A stretch of 64,000 nucleotides of DNA from Bacillota bacterium. GTDB taxonomy: Bacteria; Bacillota; Clostridia; Christensenellales; Aristaeellaceae. Position 1 is the first letter of the stretch, and every line of letters starts with the position of its first letter. The notes under the pieces were generated by a model. It worked only from the letters and a program-made list of their open reading frames with translations. It ran no database searches and had not been told where the DNA came from. This document shows positions 1-9,064 of the stretch, one piece after another. A program made the position numbers and the translations under genes. The stretch covers positions 62,001 to 126,000 of the forward strand of contig JAEZIN010000029.1 in the NCBI GenBank assembly GCA_023436585.1, read 5' to 3'.

Positions 1-1425
1 CAAATCCTCAACAAGCAATCCGCCCTTGCCGCCTATCCGGCCTATGACCATGTATTGGTATCCCAAAACCTGCAAGCCGCGCTTTCCGCCCTTCACCGTA
101 AAATCGTCGTCCTGGACGATGATCCCACCGGCGTGCAGACGGTCCATGGGGTGTACGTGTACACCGACTGGTCGGAGGAAAGCATCCGGGCCGGCTTTGA
201 AAGCCCCGAATCCATCTTCTTCATCCTCACCAATTCTCGCAGCTTCGATGGTAAAAAGACTGCCTCAGTGCATGAGGAGATTGCCCGCAGGGTGTTGAAG
301 GTATCCCGGGAAACCGGCAAGCAGTTTCTTTTGATCAGCCGCGGTGATTCCACGCTGCGCGGGCATTATCCCCTGGAAACGCAGGTGCTTCGCGAAACGT
401 TGGAGCGAGAAGCAAACAAAAAAATTGACGGCGAGATTCTGCTGCCCTTCTTTTTGGAGGGCGGGCGCTACACCATCGATAATGTGCATTACGTGGCATC
501 AGGCGATGTTTTGACCCCCGCCGGGCAGACGGAGTTTGCCGGGGACAAGACGTTTGGCTACGTAAGCTCCAACCTGTGCGAATGGATCGAAGAAAAGAAC
601 GGCGGCGCGTATAAAAAGGAAGATGTGACATGCGTTACACTTGCTGAATTGCGCAGCCTTGACTACGCATCCATCGAGCAAAAGCTGCTATCTGTTTCGA
701 ATTTCGGGAAAGTGGCGGTCAACGCCATCGATTACGCAGATGTGGAAGTCTTCGTCACTGCCCTGGTTTCCGCCCTGAACAAGGGGAAGGAATTCCTGTT
801 CCGCAGCGCCGCGGCGCTCACCAGGGTACTGGGCGGCATACAGGGCCGGGAAGTGCTTTCAAGGGAAGAGCTTGCCGACAAGGAAAACAAAAACGGCGGC
901 CTGATCCTCATCGGGTCCCATGTGAAGCGCACCACCCAGCAATTGGAGCAGCTTCAGAAGGCTGACTTCATCACCTTTGTGGAGTTCAACCAGCACCTGG
1001 CGGTAGACGAAAGCAAGCTTGCCGAAGAACAAAAGCGCGTCATCGCCATTGTGGAAGAAGAAATCAAGGCCGGCCGCACCGTGGCCGTATATACACGCCG
1101 GGACAGGCTGGACCTGAACACCGCCGACAAGGAAGAGGAGCTGCGCCTGTCGGTGCGCATATCGGACGCGGTGGCCGGCATCGCCGGTAATCTTACCGTG
1201 CGGCCCAACTTCATCATCGCCAAGGGCGGCATCACCTCCAGCGACGTAGGCGTAAAAGGCCTTCGGGCAAAAAAGGCGCTGGTGCTGGGACAGATTTTAA
1301 AGGGCGTACCGGTATGGCTTACCGGGCCGGAAAGCAAGTTCCCCCGCATGCCCTATGTGATCTTCCCCGGCAACGTGGGTGACGAGAACGCGCTGTACGA
1401 CGCGGTATTGAAACTGCAGCCTTAA
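1..1425 (+). CDS. Four-carbon acid sugar kinase family protein (DUF1537), 5' end outside the window
   Basis: The frame is open from base 1, giving 474 visible residues; the TTG at 55 is internal, so the true start lies upstream. The N-terminal substrate domain carries the family motif LDDDPTG at visible residues 38-44. The C-terminal nucleotide-binding domain ends with GGITSSDVG followed by the LTGPESKFP...PGNVGDENAL stretch typical of DUF1537 kinases (OtnK/DtnK group). These enzymes phosphorylate four-carbon sugar acids such as threonate or erythronate in catabolic operons. The SDR oxidoreductase 19 bp downstream, probably in the same transcript, would suit such a pathway. The exact substrate cannot be read from the sequence. 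Family assignment is firm, role is inferred. Confidence 0.88.
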   Translation, partial: QILNKQSALAAYPAYDHVLVSQNLQAALSALHRKIVVLDDDPTGVQTVHGVYVYTDWSEESIRAGFESPESIFFILTNSRSFDGKKTASVHEEIARRVLKVSRETGKQFLLISRGDSTLRGHYPLETQVLRETLEREANKKIDGEILLPFFLEGGRYTIDNVHYVASGDVLTPAGQTEFAGDKTFGYVSSNLCEWIEEKNGGAYKKEDVTCVTLAELRSLDYASIEQKLLSVSNFGKVAVNAIDYADVEVFVTALVSALNKGKEFLFRSAAALTRVLGGIQGREVLSREELADKENKNGGLILIGSHVKRTTQQLEQLQKADFITFVEFNQHLAVDESKLAEEQKRVIAIVEEEIKAGRTVAVYTRRDRLDLNTADKEEELRLSVRISDAVAGIAGNLTVRPNFIIAKGGITSSDVGVKGLRAKKALVLGQILKGVPVWLTGPESKFPRMPYVIFPGNVGDENALYDAVLKLQP

Positions 1426-1444
1426 TAAAGGGGAGGAAATGATC

Positions 1445-2185
1445 ATGCGTTTTTCAGGCAAAATTGCCGTGGTCACCGGCGCGGCCCAGGGCATCGGCGC
1501 GGCCATCGCCAAGCGGCTCTATGATGATGGGGCGGAGTATGTGGCGCTGCTGGATTTGAACGCGCAAAAGCTGGAGGAAGCCGCGTCGGCTATCGATCCG
1601 GAGGGAAAACGGGCGGGGGCCCACGTGTGTAACGTATCTAAGAGCGATAGCGTTCTGGAAGTGTTCGGGCAGATCGAGCGGCGGTTTGGCCGCATCGACA
1701 TACTGGTCAACAACGCCGGCATCACCAGGGATGCCATGCTCCACAAAATGACCGACGAGCAGTGGCTTTCCGTAATCGACGTGAACCTGAACAGCATGTA
1801 CTACTGCTGCAAGGCGGTTGTGCCCGGTATGCGGGAGCGCAAGTACGGCAAGATTGTGAACCTGGCCTCCGTATCCGCTTTCGGAAATATCGGGCAGACC
1901 AACTACGGCGCATCCAAGGGCGGCGTCATCGGCTTCACCAAGTGCCTGGCCAGGGAAGTGGCCAGAAGCCGCGTGACTGTGAACTGCATCGCCCCCAGCT
2001 ACATCAATACCGATATGCTGCGCGCCGTGCCCGAGCAGGTTATGCAAAAGTTCCTGGCCGCCATCCCCATGGAACGGCTGGGCGAGCCGGAGGAGCTGGC
2101 CGCGGCGGCAGCCTTCCTGTGCTCCGACGATTCCAGCTTTATCACCGGCGAATGTCTGGTGGTATCCGGCGGATCGTATATGTAA
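1445..2185 (+). CDS. SDR family oxidoreductase (FabG-like)
   Basis: Classical short-chain dehydrogenase of 246 residues. It has the cofactor motif TGAAQGIG (about residues 11-18), NNAG (89-92), and a catalytic triad of Ser142, Tyr154 and Lys158 (YGASK). The GGGGAGG ribosome site at about 1430-1436 is too close to the ATG at 1439, so the ATG at 1445 is preferred. It follows the DUF1537 kinase closely and is likely co-transcribed. By family it is an NAD(P)-dependent alcohol or keto reductase. FabG annotation is common for such proteins, but the neighbour suggests oxidation of a sugar acid rather than fatty acid synthesis. No fatty acid genes are nearby. Confidence 0.88.
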   Translation: MRFSGKIAVVTGAAQGIGAAIAKRLYDDGAEYVALLDLNAQKLEEAASAIDPEGKRAGAHVCNVSKSDSVLEVFGQIERRFGRIDILVNNAGITRDAMLHKMTDEQWLSVIDVNLNSMYYCCKAVVPGMRERKYGKIVNLASVSAFGNIGQTNYGASKGGVIGFTKCLAREVARSRVTVNCIAPSYINTDMLRAVPEQVMQKFLAAIPMERLGEPEELAAAAAFLCSDDSSFITGECLVVSGGSYM

Positions 2186-2222
2186 GCTTTCGGCTTTCGT
2201 GAAAATCGCTGACGCATTTATT

Positions 2223-2252
2223 CCCGCCTGCACATGTGCAGGCGGGATTTGC
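2223..2252 (+). terminator. Probable terminator after the SDR gene
   Basis: A perfect 24-bp palindrome at 2223-2246 (arm CCCGCCTGCACA) lies 37 bp after the SDR stop and is followed by a weak T-rich stretch. It is the strongest hairpin in this gap, but the T tract is poor for an intrinsic terminator. Confidence 0.5.
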
Positions 2253-2505
2253 TTTGCAATCAATCATATAGGGCATATAATAGGTCTTGATAATGGTATG
2301 TAAATAATACTGCCCCCAAAAGCAAATGCGGCGGATACGGCAGACCTCCCCCGGCCTCCTTCGTCTGCAGCCCCCTGGGGTAGCCCTTCTCGAGCCTCCC
2401 TCTGGAGGGAGGTGCCGCCCGCAGGCGGCAGAAGGAGGTTAAGGCACCTTCGTTTTCATTCCTTGGGGCGATTCTCGCATTCCACTTCGAACAGGAGGAC
2501 CTTCT
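2253..2505. repeat. Intergenic region with REP-like paired hairpins
   Basis: No gene is seen between the SDR and VOC genes. Two adjacent hairpins stand out: 2395-2412 (CCTCCC/GGGAGG arms) and 2413-2430 (TGCCGCC/GGCGGCA arms). Back-to-back hairpins of this kind are common as dispersed extragenic elements in gut Firmicutes. No second copy of this one is present in the window. Confidence 0.45.
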
Positions 2506-2898
2506 ATGAGTATCCTATCCAACAGTGTGCATACGGGCCTTTTTGTGGAGAACGTAGAGAAAATGGTATCCTTCTACCGGGATATCCTTGGTTTTGAAGC
2601 CGACTGGGACGGCGGGCCGTTTGCCAGCTTCAAAGTAAAAGACGGCGGATTGTTTATGTTTGACAGGAAGCAGTTCGCCGAAGCCATGAAGCTGGAATAC
2701 TGTCCGCCCAGGGGGCTGAATCAAACCATGGAGATCGGCATCGGCGTTCCTTCAAAAGAGGATGTGGACATCGAATACCGTAGGCTTAAGTCCTTGGGCG
2801 TGCAATCCCTGACGGGCGAGCCTGTCACACAGCCCTGGGGGCAGCGGAACTTCTGGATCGCCGATCCGGAAGGGAATTTCATCGAAATCGGCTGCTGA
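2506..2898 (+). CDS. VOC family protein (glyoxalase/bleomycin-resistance-like fold)
   Basis: A 130-residue single vicinal-oxygen-chelate domain. It opens with the usual first strand (HTGLFVENVEKMVSFYRDILGF) and closes with the strand pattern FWIADPEGNFIEIGC, in which a late Glu often binds metal. A good ribosome site (AGGAGGACC) precedes the ATG. The substrate is unknown: the family covers glyoxalases, dioxygenases and drug-binding proteins. It is a single gene, convergent with the minus-strand YwaF-like gene 14 bp away, with no terminator visible in that gap. Confidence 0.85.
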   Translation: MSILSNSVHTGLFVENVEKMVSFYRDILGFEADWDGGPFASFKVKDGGLFMFDRKQFAEAMKLEYCPPRGLNQTMEIGIGVPSKEDVDIEYRRLKSLGVQSLTGEPVTQPWGQRNFWIADPEGNFIEIGC

Positions 2899-2912
2899 AG
2901 GCTGCTGCCGCG

Positions 2913-3605
2913 TTACCCTTGCGTCTGTGCCTTTGTCAGCCGGTTATAGGCCACGGTCTCCACTTTCAGCAGTACCAGCGCAGCTATTTCCAGCGCGGCG
3001 ACGTAGGCCGCCTGGCCCAGGCTTTGCAAAAAGTACAAAGGCGTGCCTGTCGGTGCGTTGCGCAGGAAAAAATAGTTTGTTTGGAATATGGAATTGAAGC
3101 CCATCACAAGCAGCAGCAGTATATTTCCCCACAAAAAGACCCGGCCCAAAGCCATCTGCCTTGGCCGGGTTCCATTTGCCATACGCAAAAACGGCGCCAG
3201 TACAATCAGCGCGTGCAGGCTATAAAAGGCGGTTTCCATGGCAAAGGGCCAGGGGCTGGGCATCACCGCCGGGAAAATAAGCGCGGCCGCCGCGCCGGGC
3301 ACGCCCAGAAAGAGCGTGAATTCCAACAGGCTGATGGACTTTGTAAGCAGCATGAACGGCGTTAATACCCCCATAAAGCTGCACAGGTGCAGGGGGAGAG
3401 CCGTTCCGATTCCCGCCAGGCCCATTTTCCATAACAGGTAAATTTGGGTTGCCATGCAAAGCGGAACCACAATGGATACCGCCAAGGATGCGGCTGCTTG
3501 AAGCCGCTTTGCATGGCGGTTTTCCCCTACCGCTCGCCAGAAGCGTATGCGCCGCATGACAAACAGCAGGGGAGCCGCCCATAAAATAAACACCGCCAGG
3601 GACAT
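2913..3605 (-). CDS. YwaF/TMEM164-like integral membrane protein
   Basis: A 230-residue, very hydrophobic protein with about six or seven predicted membrane segments. The motif LPLHLCS near the middle and NYFFLRNAPTGTP towards the C-terminus match the YwaF (TIGR02206)/TMEM164 family of unknown function. The ATG at 3605 is preferred over the TTG at 3608 because GAGGT lies 8 bp upstream. It starts 10 bp after the stop of the thioredoxin-domain gene and is probably translated from the same mRNA. Family match is good, function unknown. Confidence 0.75.
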   Translation of the reverse strand: MSLAVFILWAAPLLFVMRRIRFWRAVGENRHAKRLQAAASLAVSIVVPLCMATQIYLLWKMGLAGIGTALPLHLCSFMGVLTPFMLLTKSISLLEFTLFLGVPGAAAALIFPAVMPSPWPFAMETAFYSLHALIVLAPFLRMANGTRPRQMALGRVFLWGNILLLLVMGFNSIFQTNYFFLRNAPTGTPLYFLQSLGQAAYVAALEIAALVLLKVETVAYNRLTKAQTQG

Positions 3606-3615
3606 CAATATAACC

Positions 3616-5689
3616 TCATGCGCCGCCCGGTTTTCCGGGAACCATGCTCAGGCCCGCCAGGGATTCTTCCATTTCTTCCAGCGTAAATACCGGCACTTGA
3701 CAGCTGCCCTCCCGGCACAGGTAATACGCGGCTGGGTGGCCCATGGCTTCGCGGCCCTTTAATATGCCGGGCATGTCCATATGGGCCGCCTGCGCGTGCC
3801 GCGCCGCTGCGGAGCCAAGCGGCAGGAAGTGTTTCCCCACAGCTTTGGCAAAGGCTTCGATATCCTTTTCCTCCCGGGCGACGCAAACTGCCTCCGCGGG
3901 CAGAAAGCAGCGCTCCAGCCCGGCCACCAGCCCGAAGCAATAGCCGGATGGGTGGTCCTGCGCGGAGCCGGCCAGCTTTTCCACCGTGCGGGTGGCGTAT
4001 TCCATCCACGCGTCTTCCCCCGTCAGGCGGGACAGCTCGAACAGCACATAGGCCGCCATGGAATTGCCGCAGGGCGCCGCGCCGTCGTAATGCTCCTTGG
4101 GCCTGAAGATAAGGCCCGCCTCCGCCTCGTTCATGAAAAAGTCGCCCTGCTTGTCATCAAAGAATTTGCGGACCATCAGCCGGCACAGATGCTCGGCTTT
4201 TTGAATGTGGCCGGCCTGAAAGTCCGTGCGGTACATGGCAAGGCTTGCCCATGCCATGGCTGCGTAATCCGAAAGACCGCCTCGCCCGCCTGCTTTTCCA
4301 TCCCGCCAGTAGGCATACAGTTCGCCGTTCTTGTCCGTCAGCATCATTTGGGCAAACATCAGCCCCTTATGCGCCGCGGTCAAATATTCCGGCTTGTTCA
4401 GGGCATAGGCCGCCTTGCACAGCGCCGCTATGGCCAAGCCGTTCCATTCGGTGAGCACCTTGTCATCCGTAAAGAGCGTGCGGGTGCTTTTGCGGTACTC
4501 GTACAGCTTTTTTCGAAGCGGCCGCAAATTCTCCTCTTCCTCCTGGGAATCGTTAAGGCGGTTCAGGATGGATTTTCCCTCCAGCACGCCGCCTTCCGTC
4601 ACGCCGTAGAACTGGCAGAAGCGCTTTCCCTCCGCCGCGCCAAGTACGTTCTCTATTTCCGCCGGGGTAAAGGTGTAGTAGGCGCCTTCCTCACCGCCCG
4701 TATCCGCGTCCTGGGCGCTGTAAAAACCGCCCTCCGGGTTTGTCATTTCGCGGATGAGGTAGTCAAGCGTTGCGGTTGCCACACGCCAGTACAGGGGCTT
4801 TCCCGTAATCTGGAACGCCTCGGTGTACGCCATGGCCAACAGCGCGTTGTCATACAACATTTTCTCAAAATGGGGGATCAGCCATTTCCTGTCCGTGGCA
4901 TAGCGGCTGAAACCGCCGCCCAGGTGGTCGTACATGCCGCCCCGGTACATGGCCGCCAGCGTCTTCTCCGCCATATGCAGGGCACGCTTGTCCTGCTTCA
5001 AAATGGCCCAGCGCGTCAAAAACATCAGCACGTGCGGTGTTGGGAATTTAGGCGCGCTGCCAAAACCGCCGAACTGGTCATCAAAGCGGGCATCCAGCTC
5101 CATCCTGGCCTGATGCATCAGCTCCCTGGTCATTTTGCCGGCCGCGGGGGTTGCCGACTGTGCGAAGGCCTGGGCAACCTGCCGGCCGTTTTCCTTCAGC
5201 GAGGCCGGGTCCTCCCGCCACCTGCGGGCAATGGTCTTCAGGATATCCTCAAATCCGGGCTGGCCGTAGGCCGGCTTTTTGGGAAAGTAGGTGCCGGCGA
5301 AAAAGGGATGCTGATCCGGCGTCATGAACACCGAAAGCGGCCAGCCTCCGGAGCCGTTCATGGCTTGGCATACCTGCATGTATACCGCGTCCACATCCGG
5401 CCTTTCCTCCCTGTCCACCTTGACCGGGACGAAATGCTCATTGAGCAGCCCGGCAGTTTCCGCATCCTCAAACGATTCGTGGGCCATTACGTGGCACCAA
5501 TGGCATGTGCTTTACCGGCACAAACTAGCTGTACCCAACAGAAAGGAAGACAGGCTTGTTTTCAAGCCTTGCCTTTGCAAAGGCTTCCTCGCCCCAGGGA
5601 TGCCAGTCTACGGGATTGTTGGCATGCTGTATGAGATAAGGCGAAGTTTCCTTGATCAGTCTATTGGGTACTTGTTGTTGATTGCGCAC
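3616..5689 (-). pseudogene. Thioredoxin-domain protein (DUF255, YyaL/SSP411 type), interrupted near the 5' end
   Basis: Family members pair an N-terminal thioredoxin-like domain with an alpha/alpha barrel resembling N-acylglucosamine 2-epimerase; their role is poorly defined. The ORF from ATG 5487 gives 623 residues starting MAHESFED, lacking the first roughly 60 residues. These are present upstream: a GTG at 5689 behind GGAGGTGG begins a frame encoding RLIKETSPYL, NPVDWHPWGEEAF and KPVFLSVGYS, ending at 5528. Nineteen extra bases (5509-5527) then separate it from TCHWCHVMAHESF. They shift the frame and add an immediate TAG, so the CHWC motif is cut from its start. The rest looks intact. It is either a recent pseudogene, a sequencing error, or a recoded gene. 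Confidence 0.85.
5509..5527 (-). other. 19-bp insertion splitting the thioredoxin-domain gene
   Basis: Read on the minus strand, the family sequence GYS-TCHWC is interrupted after the AGC (Ser) codon. The next bases are TAG, then 13 more, then AGC again and ACATGCCAT, which resumes the family frame. Removing 19 bases restores a continuous reading frame. The stretch contains TGTGC, which can pair with GCACA spanning the second AGC codon, forming a 5-bp hairpin. Confidence 0.85.
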
Positions 5690-5784
5690 AAAACCACCTC
5701 CTTTTTTGCGGTCTTCATATTTCCTTCCTATTCTTTCCGGCGGCTTTGCGCATTATGCTTTTCTGCCTGCGGACAGGCTTATAT

Positions 5785-5810
5785 GTAAAAGGGCTCCGCA
5801 GCGGAGCCCA
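5785..5810 (-). terminator. Intrinsic terminator of the small 70-residue gene
   Basis: The minus strand reads a GGCTCCG stem, a CTG loop and a CGGAGCC stem (5792-5808), followed by CTTTTAC. It lies just downstream of the 5827-6039 gene. Confidence 0.75.
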
Positions 5811-5826
5811 GCCGTATGGATATCCG

Positions 5827-6039
5827 TTACTCCGGATAGGGGCTGCTGTCGATGTAGATATCGCCGTACTCCTTCAGCACATTGGTCATGCCCCTGTTGG
5901 CTACCTGGATCAGGTCCTCCTGTGTTTTGATTTCATCCGCGTGGCTGTCCACGATCTCCCGCACCGAGGCGTGCAGGGAGTAATAATATTCCGCCGCCTG
6001 ATTGTTTTTGTCCAGCAGGTTTTGAAGCTTTGTCTGCAT
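5827..6039 (-). CDS. Small hypothetical helical protein (70 aa)
   Basis: This gene encodes 70 residues, mostly predicted helix, rich in Gln, Asn, Glu and Asp, with no signal peptide or membrane segment. A GGGAG ribosome site lies 7 bp before the ATG, and the gene has its own terminator just downstream. That pattern supports a real, independently ended transcript. The family was not recognised. It lies between the thioredoxin-domain gene and the flippase-like gene on the same strand, but terminators on both sides argue against a shared operon. Confidence 0.65.
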   Translation of the reverse strand: MQTKLQNLLDKNNQAAEYYYSLHASVREIVDSHADEIKTQEDLIQVANRGMTNVLKEYGDIYIDSSPYPE

Positions 6040-6075
6040 GTTTTCATCTCCCTTTGGTTAAGTATGCCCGGGGCA

Positions 6076-6110
6076 TAAAAAAGAAACCCTTCTTATCAAG
6101 GAGGATTTCT
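6076..6110 (-). terminator. Intrinsic terminator of the YbhN-like gene
   Basis: On the minus strand an imperfect stem of about 12 bp (arms at 6082-6110, AGAAATCC pairing with GGGTTTCT) is followed directly by six T residues. It lies 33 bp after the stop of the gene at 6143-7258. Confidence 0.8.
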
Positions 6111-6142
6111 CAAAATGCAGATAACCCGCAGTATTGCTGATC

Positions 6143-7258
6143 TCAGGCCTTATTTTCCTCTTCCGGATTTTTTTGCTCTTCCGGCGTCTGAAATGGCGCT
6201 TGAACAAGTGCCGCCTGTTCATCCAGCTTTGAGGAGGGCGCTTTTATGATGCCGCGTGTGGTTTGTACAACCGTTGTAATCGCTCCGACCACCAGCGTCA
6301 TATAGTAAGTGAACAACCGCCATAAAAGCAGTGCGGAAAACATTTCGGTGGCCGGGAATATATTCTTCATGTAGGTGGAAAAGCCGAATTCCTGGGCGCC
6401 GGAAGCGCCGGGCAGCGGCGTGTAGGATGCGCTGATATACAGCATCAGGGCCATGGTTATAATTTGTATGGTGGGCATGCCGCGAAGGCCCAGCGCGTGG
6501 TACACGAACACGGTCACCAGCATGATGGAAAGCACCTGAAGGCCGTTGATAAAAAGCTGGACAAGCAGCTCCTTTGGCCTTTTGCGGATCAGCATCACGC
6601 TGCTGTGGAAGGTGGCCAGTATACCTTCCCATTTGGCGGCGGATTGTACGGGGTCCTTGCAGATGTGCATGAGCGTGCCGACACGAATAAACAGCAGGAT
6701 GAAGAAACGGACCATCCTTTTGTTGACGACCATGAAGATTATCAGGCATACGGAGAAGGAATTGAACAGGTAGCCTGCGATCAAAAACACCTTCAGGCCC
6801 CAAAGCTGGTCTTGTACAAAGCCGGGCTGGGCTATCCAGGCGATCCCGCCCAGTACCAGCAGCATAAGCTGGAAGCAGAAGAATTTCAGCGTTAGCACGG
6901 AGGAACCGACACCGATGGGTACGTCCCTTTTTTTTAGATAATATACCTGCATAGGCTGCCCGCCGCTGGCTCCCGGCGTGATGTTTGAATAATACAGGCC
7001 CATCAGCGACACGAACATAACGTACTTGAAATTCAGCGGGTAACCTTGCTTGTAAAGAAAGTAAGCAATAGAAGCGCTTTCCAATAGCAAAAAACAAGCC
7101 CAGGCACCCAGGCATGCCACAAGCCACAAGGGGGATATGTTGGAAAAAGCCTGTCCGATATTTTTTAGCTCATTGTTGTTGATACCGATGATCAGTATAA
7201 ACAGCAAGGTGCCCAAAATGAAGGCGATATTCAAATTTCTTTTTGTGGCAGCTTTCAT
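6143..7258 (-). CDS. YbhN/LPG-synthase-TM family membrane protein (flippase-like domain)
   Basis: A 371-residue integral membrane protein with about eight predicted helices. The segment NITPGASGGQPMQ and the later PLPGASGAQEFGF are characteristic of the lysylphosphatidylglycerol synthase transmembrane domain (UPF0104, TIGR00374). In MprF this part flips the lipid. Here no C-terminal synthase domain follows, so it may handle another lipid or polyisoprenoid substrate. The C-terminal tail of about 40 residues is charged and cytosolic in style. A ribosome site (AGGGGG) lies 6 bp before the ATG, and a strong promoter is seen upstream. Confidence 0.82.
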   Translation of the reverse strand: MKAATKRNLNIAFILGTLLFILIIGINNNELKNIGQAFSNISPLWLVACLGAWACFLLLESASIAYFLYKQGYPLNFKYVMFVSLMGLYYSNITPGASGGQPMQVYYLKKRDVPIGVGSSVLTLKFFCFQLMLLVLGGIAWIAQPGFVQDQLWGLKVFLIAGYLFNSFSVCLIIFMVVNKRMVRFFILLFIRVGTLMHICKDPVQSAAKWEGILATFHSSVMLIRKRPKELLVQLFINGLQVLSIMLVTVFVYHALGLRGMPTIQIITMALMLYISASYTPLPGASGAQEFGFSTYMKNIFPATEMFSALLLWRLFTYYMTLVVGAITTVVQTTRGIIKAPSSKLDEQAALVQAPFQTPEEQKNPEEENKA

Positions 7259-7298
7259 TTGACCCCCTGAGGATGGTCTTGGCCATCATGCAAAGTTG

Positions 7299-7327
7299 AG
7301 TATACCATATGTTCCTGAAACAGGCAA
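7299..7327 (-). promoter_or_regulatory. Sigma-A-type promoter for the YbhN-like gene
   Basis: Minus strand: TTGCCT (7322-7327), 17-bp spacer, TATACT (7299-7304). A small GATGG/CCATC hairpin lies in the leader before the start codon. Confidence 0.75.
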
Positions 7328-7410
7328 GGTATGGCAGGATTGTTTCTTTCATACTGCGCTTTGTATTAAGCAGGCAGGAATACATTGGCAAAACAACTCT
7401 TTCCGGGTTG

Positions 7411-7440
7411 CCTTTTGACCGGGATCATGGTATGCTCGAA
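7411..7440 (+). promoter_or_regulatory. Probable promoter for the DUF1538-PII operon
   Basis: A TTGCCT-like -35 and TATGCT -10 are separated by 17 bp, about 75-100 bp before the TTG start of the DUF1538 gene. The leader between them can form a CGCCT/AGGCG hairpin. The match is moderate. Confidence 0.5.
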
Positions 7441-7512
7441 ACAGAAGTATCCTTTTTCCGCCTAAGCTATGTCAGATAGTAGTAAGGCGCCTAGACGAAA
7501 GGAGGACACTCA

Positions 7513-9030
7513 TTGCGAAAAAAACTGGTATCCAAGGTACGGGAATCCCTTTCCTCCGTCCTTCCCATCACCGGAATCGTTCTGCTGCTGGCCTTTACCA
7601 TTTCGCCCATGCAGGTAGGCGTTCTGGGGCTGTTTTTGATGGGAGCGCTGATGCTGATCCTGGGCATGGGTCTTTTCACTTTGGGCGCGGATATGGCCAT
7701 GATGCCCATGGGAACGCACATGGGCGCGCACCTGACCAGGCGGCGCAGGCTGTATTTGATGATCCTGGTTTCCTTTTTGATGGGCATACTTATTACCATC
7801 GCGGAGCCTGACTTAAGCGTGCTGGCCAGGCAGGTCCCAGCCGTGCCCGATGCCGTGATTATCGGCGCGGTCGCCTTGGGGGTGGGGTTGTTTCTGGTGC
7901 TGGCGGTTTTGCGCATCGTGTTCCAGATTTCCCTGCGCATACTGCTCATCATCTTTTATCTGGCCGTTTTTGCCCTGACGGCTTTTGCCAATCCGGATTA
8001 TCTGGCGGTGGCCTTCGATTCCGGAGGCGTCACCACCGGCCCCATCACGGTGCCCTTCATACTGGCACTGGGCATCGGCGTGGCCGGTGTGGGAGCCGGG
8101 AAGAGCGGGCAGGACGATTCCTTCGGCCTGGTTGCACTGTGTTCCATTGGACCGATCCTGGCGGTAACGCTGATGGGCCTATACTATCCCGCCGCTCCGC
8201 AGGCTGTTCTGGAGACAGCAATGAACAATCCCGGGACCACAACCGATATGCTGGCGCTGTTTGGCCATGCCTTGCCCCATTATTTCAGGGATGTGGCCAT
8301 TGCGCTGAGCCCCATGGTAGCCCTGTTCCTTTTCTTTCAGTGGCGTTACCTGAAGCTGCCCAAAAGCCAGCTTGCCCGCATGGCGGTGGGTGTATTGTAC
8401 ACTTACTTGGGCCTGGTGGTCTTCCTGGCCGGGGTGAACGTGGGCTTTATGCCCGCAGGCAATCTGCTGGGCCGCCAGATCGCGTCCCTGCCCTTTCGTT
8501 GGATCCTGGTCCCGCTGGGCATGGTGATCGGCTACTTTATTGTGTCGGCGGAGCCGGCCGTACATGTGCTTGTAGAACAGGTGGAGGAGCTGACCGGCGG
8601 CACCATTTCCAAAAAAGCGATGATGGGCAGTCTTGCCGCGGGTATGGCACTGTCCGTTGGCCTGTCCATGGTGCGGGCCATGACGGGCATCAGCCTGTGG
8701 TTCTTTCTGGTGCCGGGGTACCTGCTGGCGCTGGTTTTATCCTTCTTTGTGCCCCGCATTTTTACGGCCATCGCCTTCGATTCCGGCGGCGTTGCTTCCG
8801 GGCCCATGACGGCTACGTTTCTGCTGCCCTTCGCCATGGGCGTCACATCCGCCGTGGGTGGCAATATCATGAGGGATGCTTTCGGGACAGTGGCCATGGT
8901 GGCCATGACGCCGCTGATTACCATCCAGGTGCTGGGCCTTGTATATTCGCTCAAATCCCATAAGGACAGGCAGGCGCCGCTGCCGGAGGAAGAGAGTGCT
9001 CCGGAATCCGAGGACATCATTGAGCTGTAA
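7513..9030 (+). CDS. DUF1538 family transporter (two DUF1538 halves)
   Basis: A 505-residue membrane protein built from two homologous halves. Each half carries the same signature, DSGGVTTGPITVPF near residue 168 and DSGGVASGPMTATF near residue 421. The inverted internal duplication and hydrophobicity mark a secondary transporter; DUF1538 (UmpAB) proteins have been described as cation/proton antiporters, which I recall rather than can show here. The start is TTG, 7 bp behind AGGAGG. The C-terminal tail is acidic. The gene 34 bp downstream encodes a tandem PII-like protein, suggesting that transport is gated by a nucleotide- or metabolite-sensing regulator. Confidence 0.82.
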   Translation: MRKKLVSKVRESLSSVLPITGIVLLLAFTISPMQVGVLGLFLMGALMLILGMGLFTLGADMAMMPMGTHMGAHLTRRRRLYLMILVSFLMGILITIAEPDLSVLARQVPAVPDAVIIGAVALGVGLFLVLAVLRIVFQISLRILLIIFYLAVFALTAFANPDYLAVAFDSGGVTTGPITVPFILALGIGVAGVGAGKSGQDDSFGLVALCSIGPILAVTLMGLYYPAAPQAVLETAMNNPGTTTDMLALFGHALPHYFRDVAIALSPMVALFLFFQWRYLKLPKSQLARMAVGVLYTYLGLVVFLAGVNVGFMPAGNLLGRQIASLPFRWILVPLGMVIGYFIVSAEPAVHVLVEQVEELTGGTISKKAMMGSLAAGMALSVGLSMVRAMTGISLWFFLVPGYLLALVLSFFVPRIFTAIAFDSGGVASGPMTATFLLPFAMGVTSAVGGNIMRDAFGTVAMVAMTPLITIQVLGLVYSLKSHKDRQAPLPEEESAPESEDIIEL

Positions 9031-9064
9031 CGGTTTTCCGTTTATTTATCAAGGAGGGGAGAAC

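Noticed and set aside
5487..5489. ATG at 5487 as the genuine start of the thioredoxin-domain protein
   Set aside because: It has no ribosome site, and the missing N-terminal 54 codons with a good GTG start lie just upstream in the broken frame.
3781..5634. A 617-codon plus-strand frame opposite the thioredoxin-domain gene
   Set aside because: The minus strand encodes recognisable family motifs throughout; the plus frame has none.
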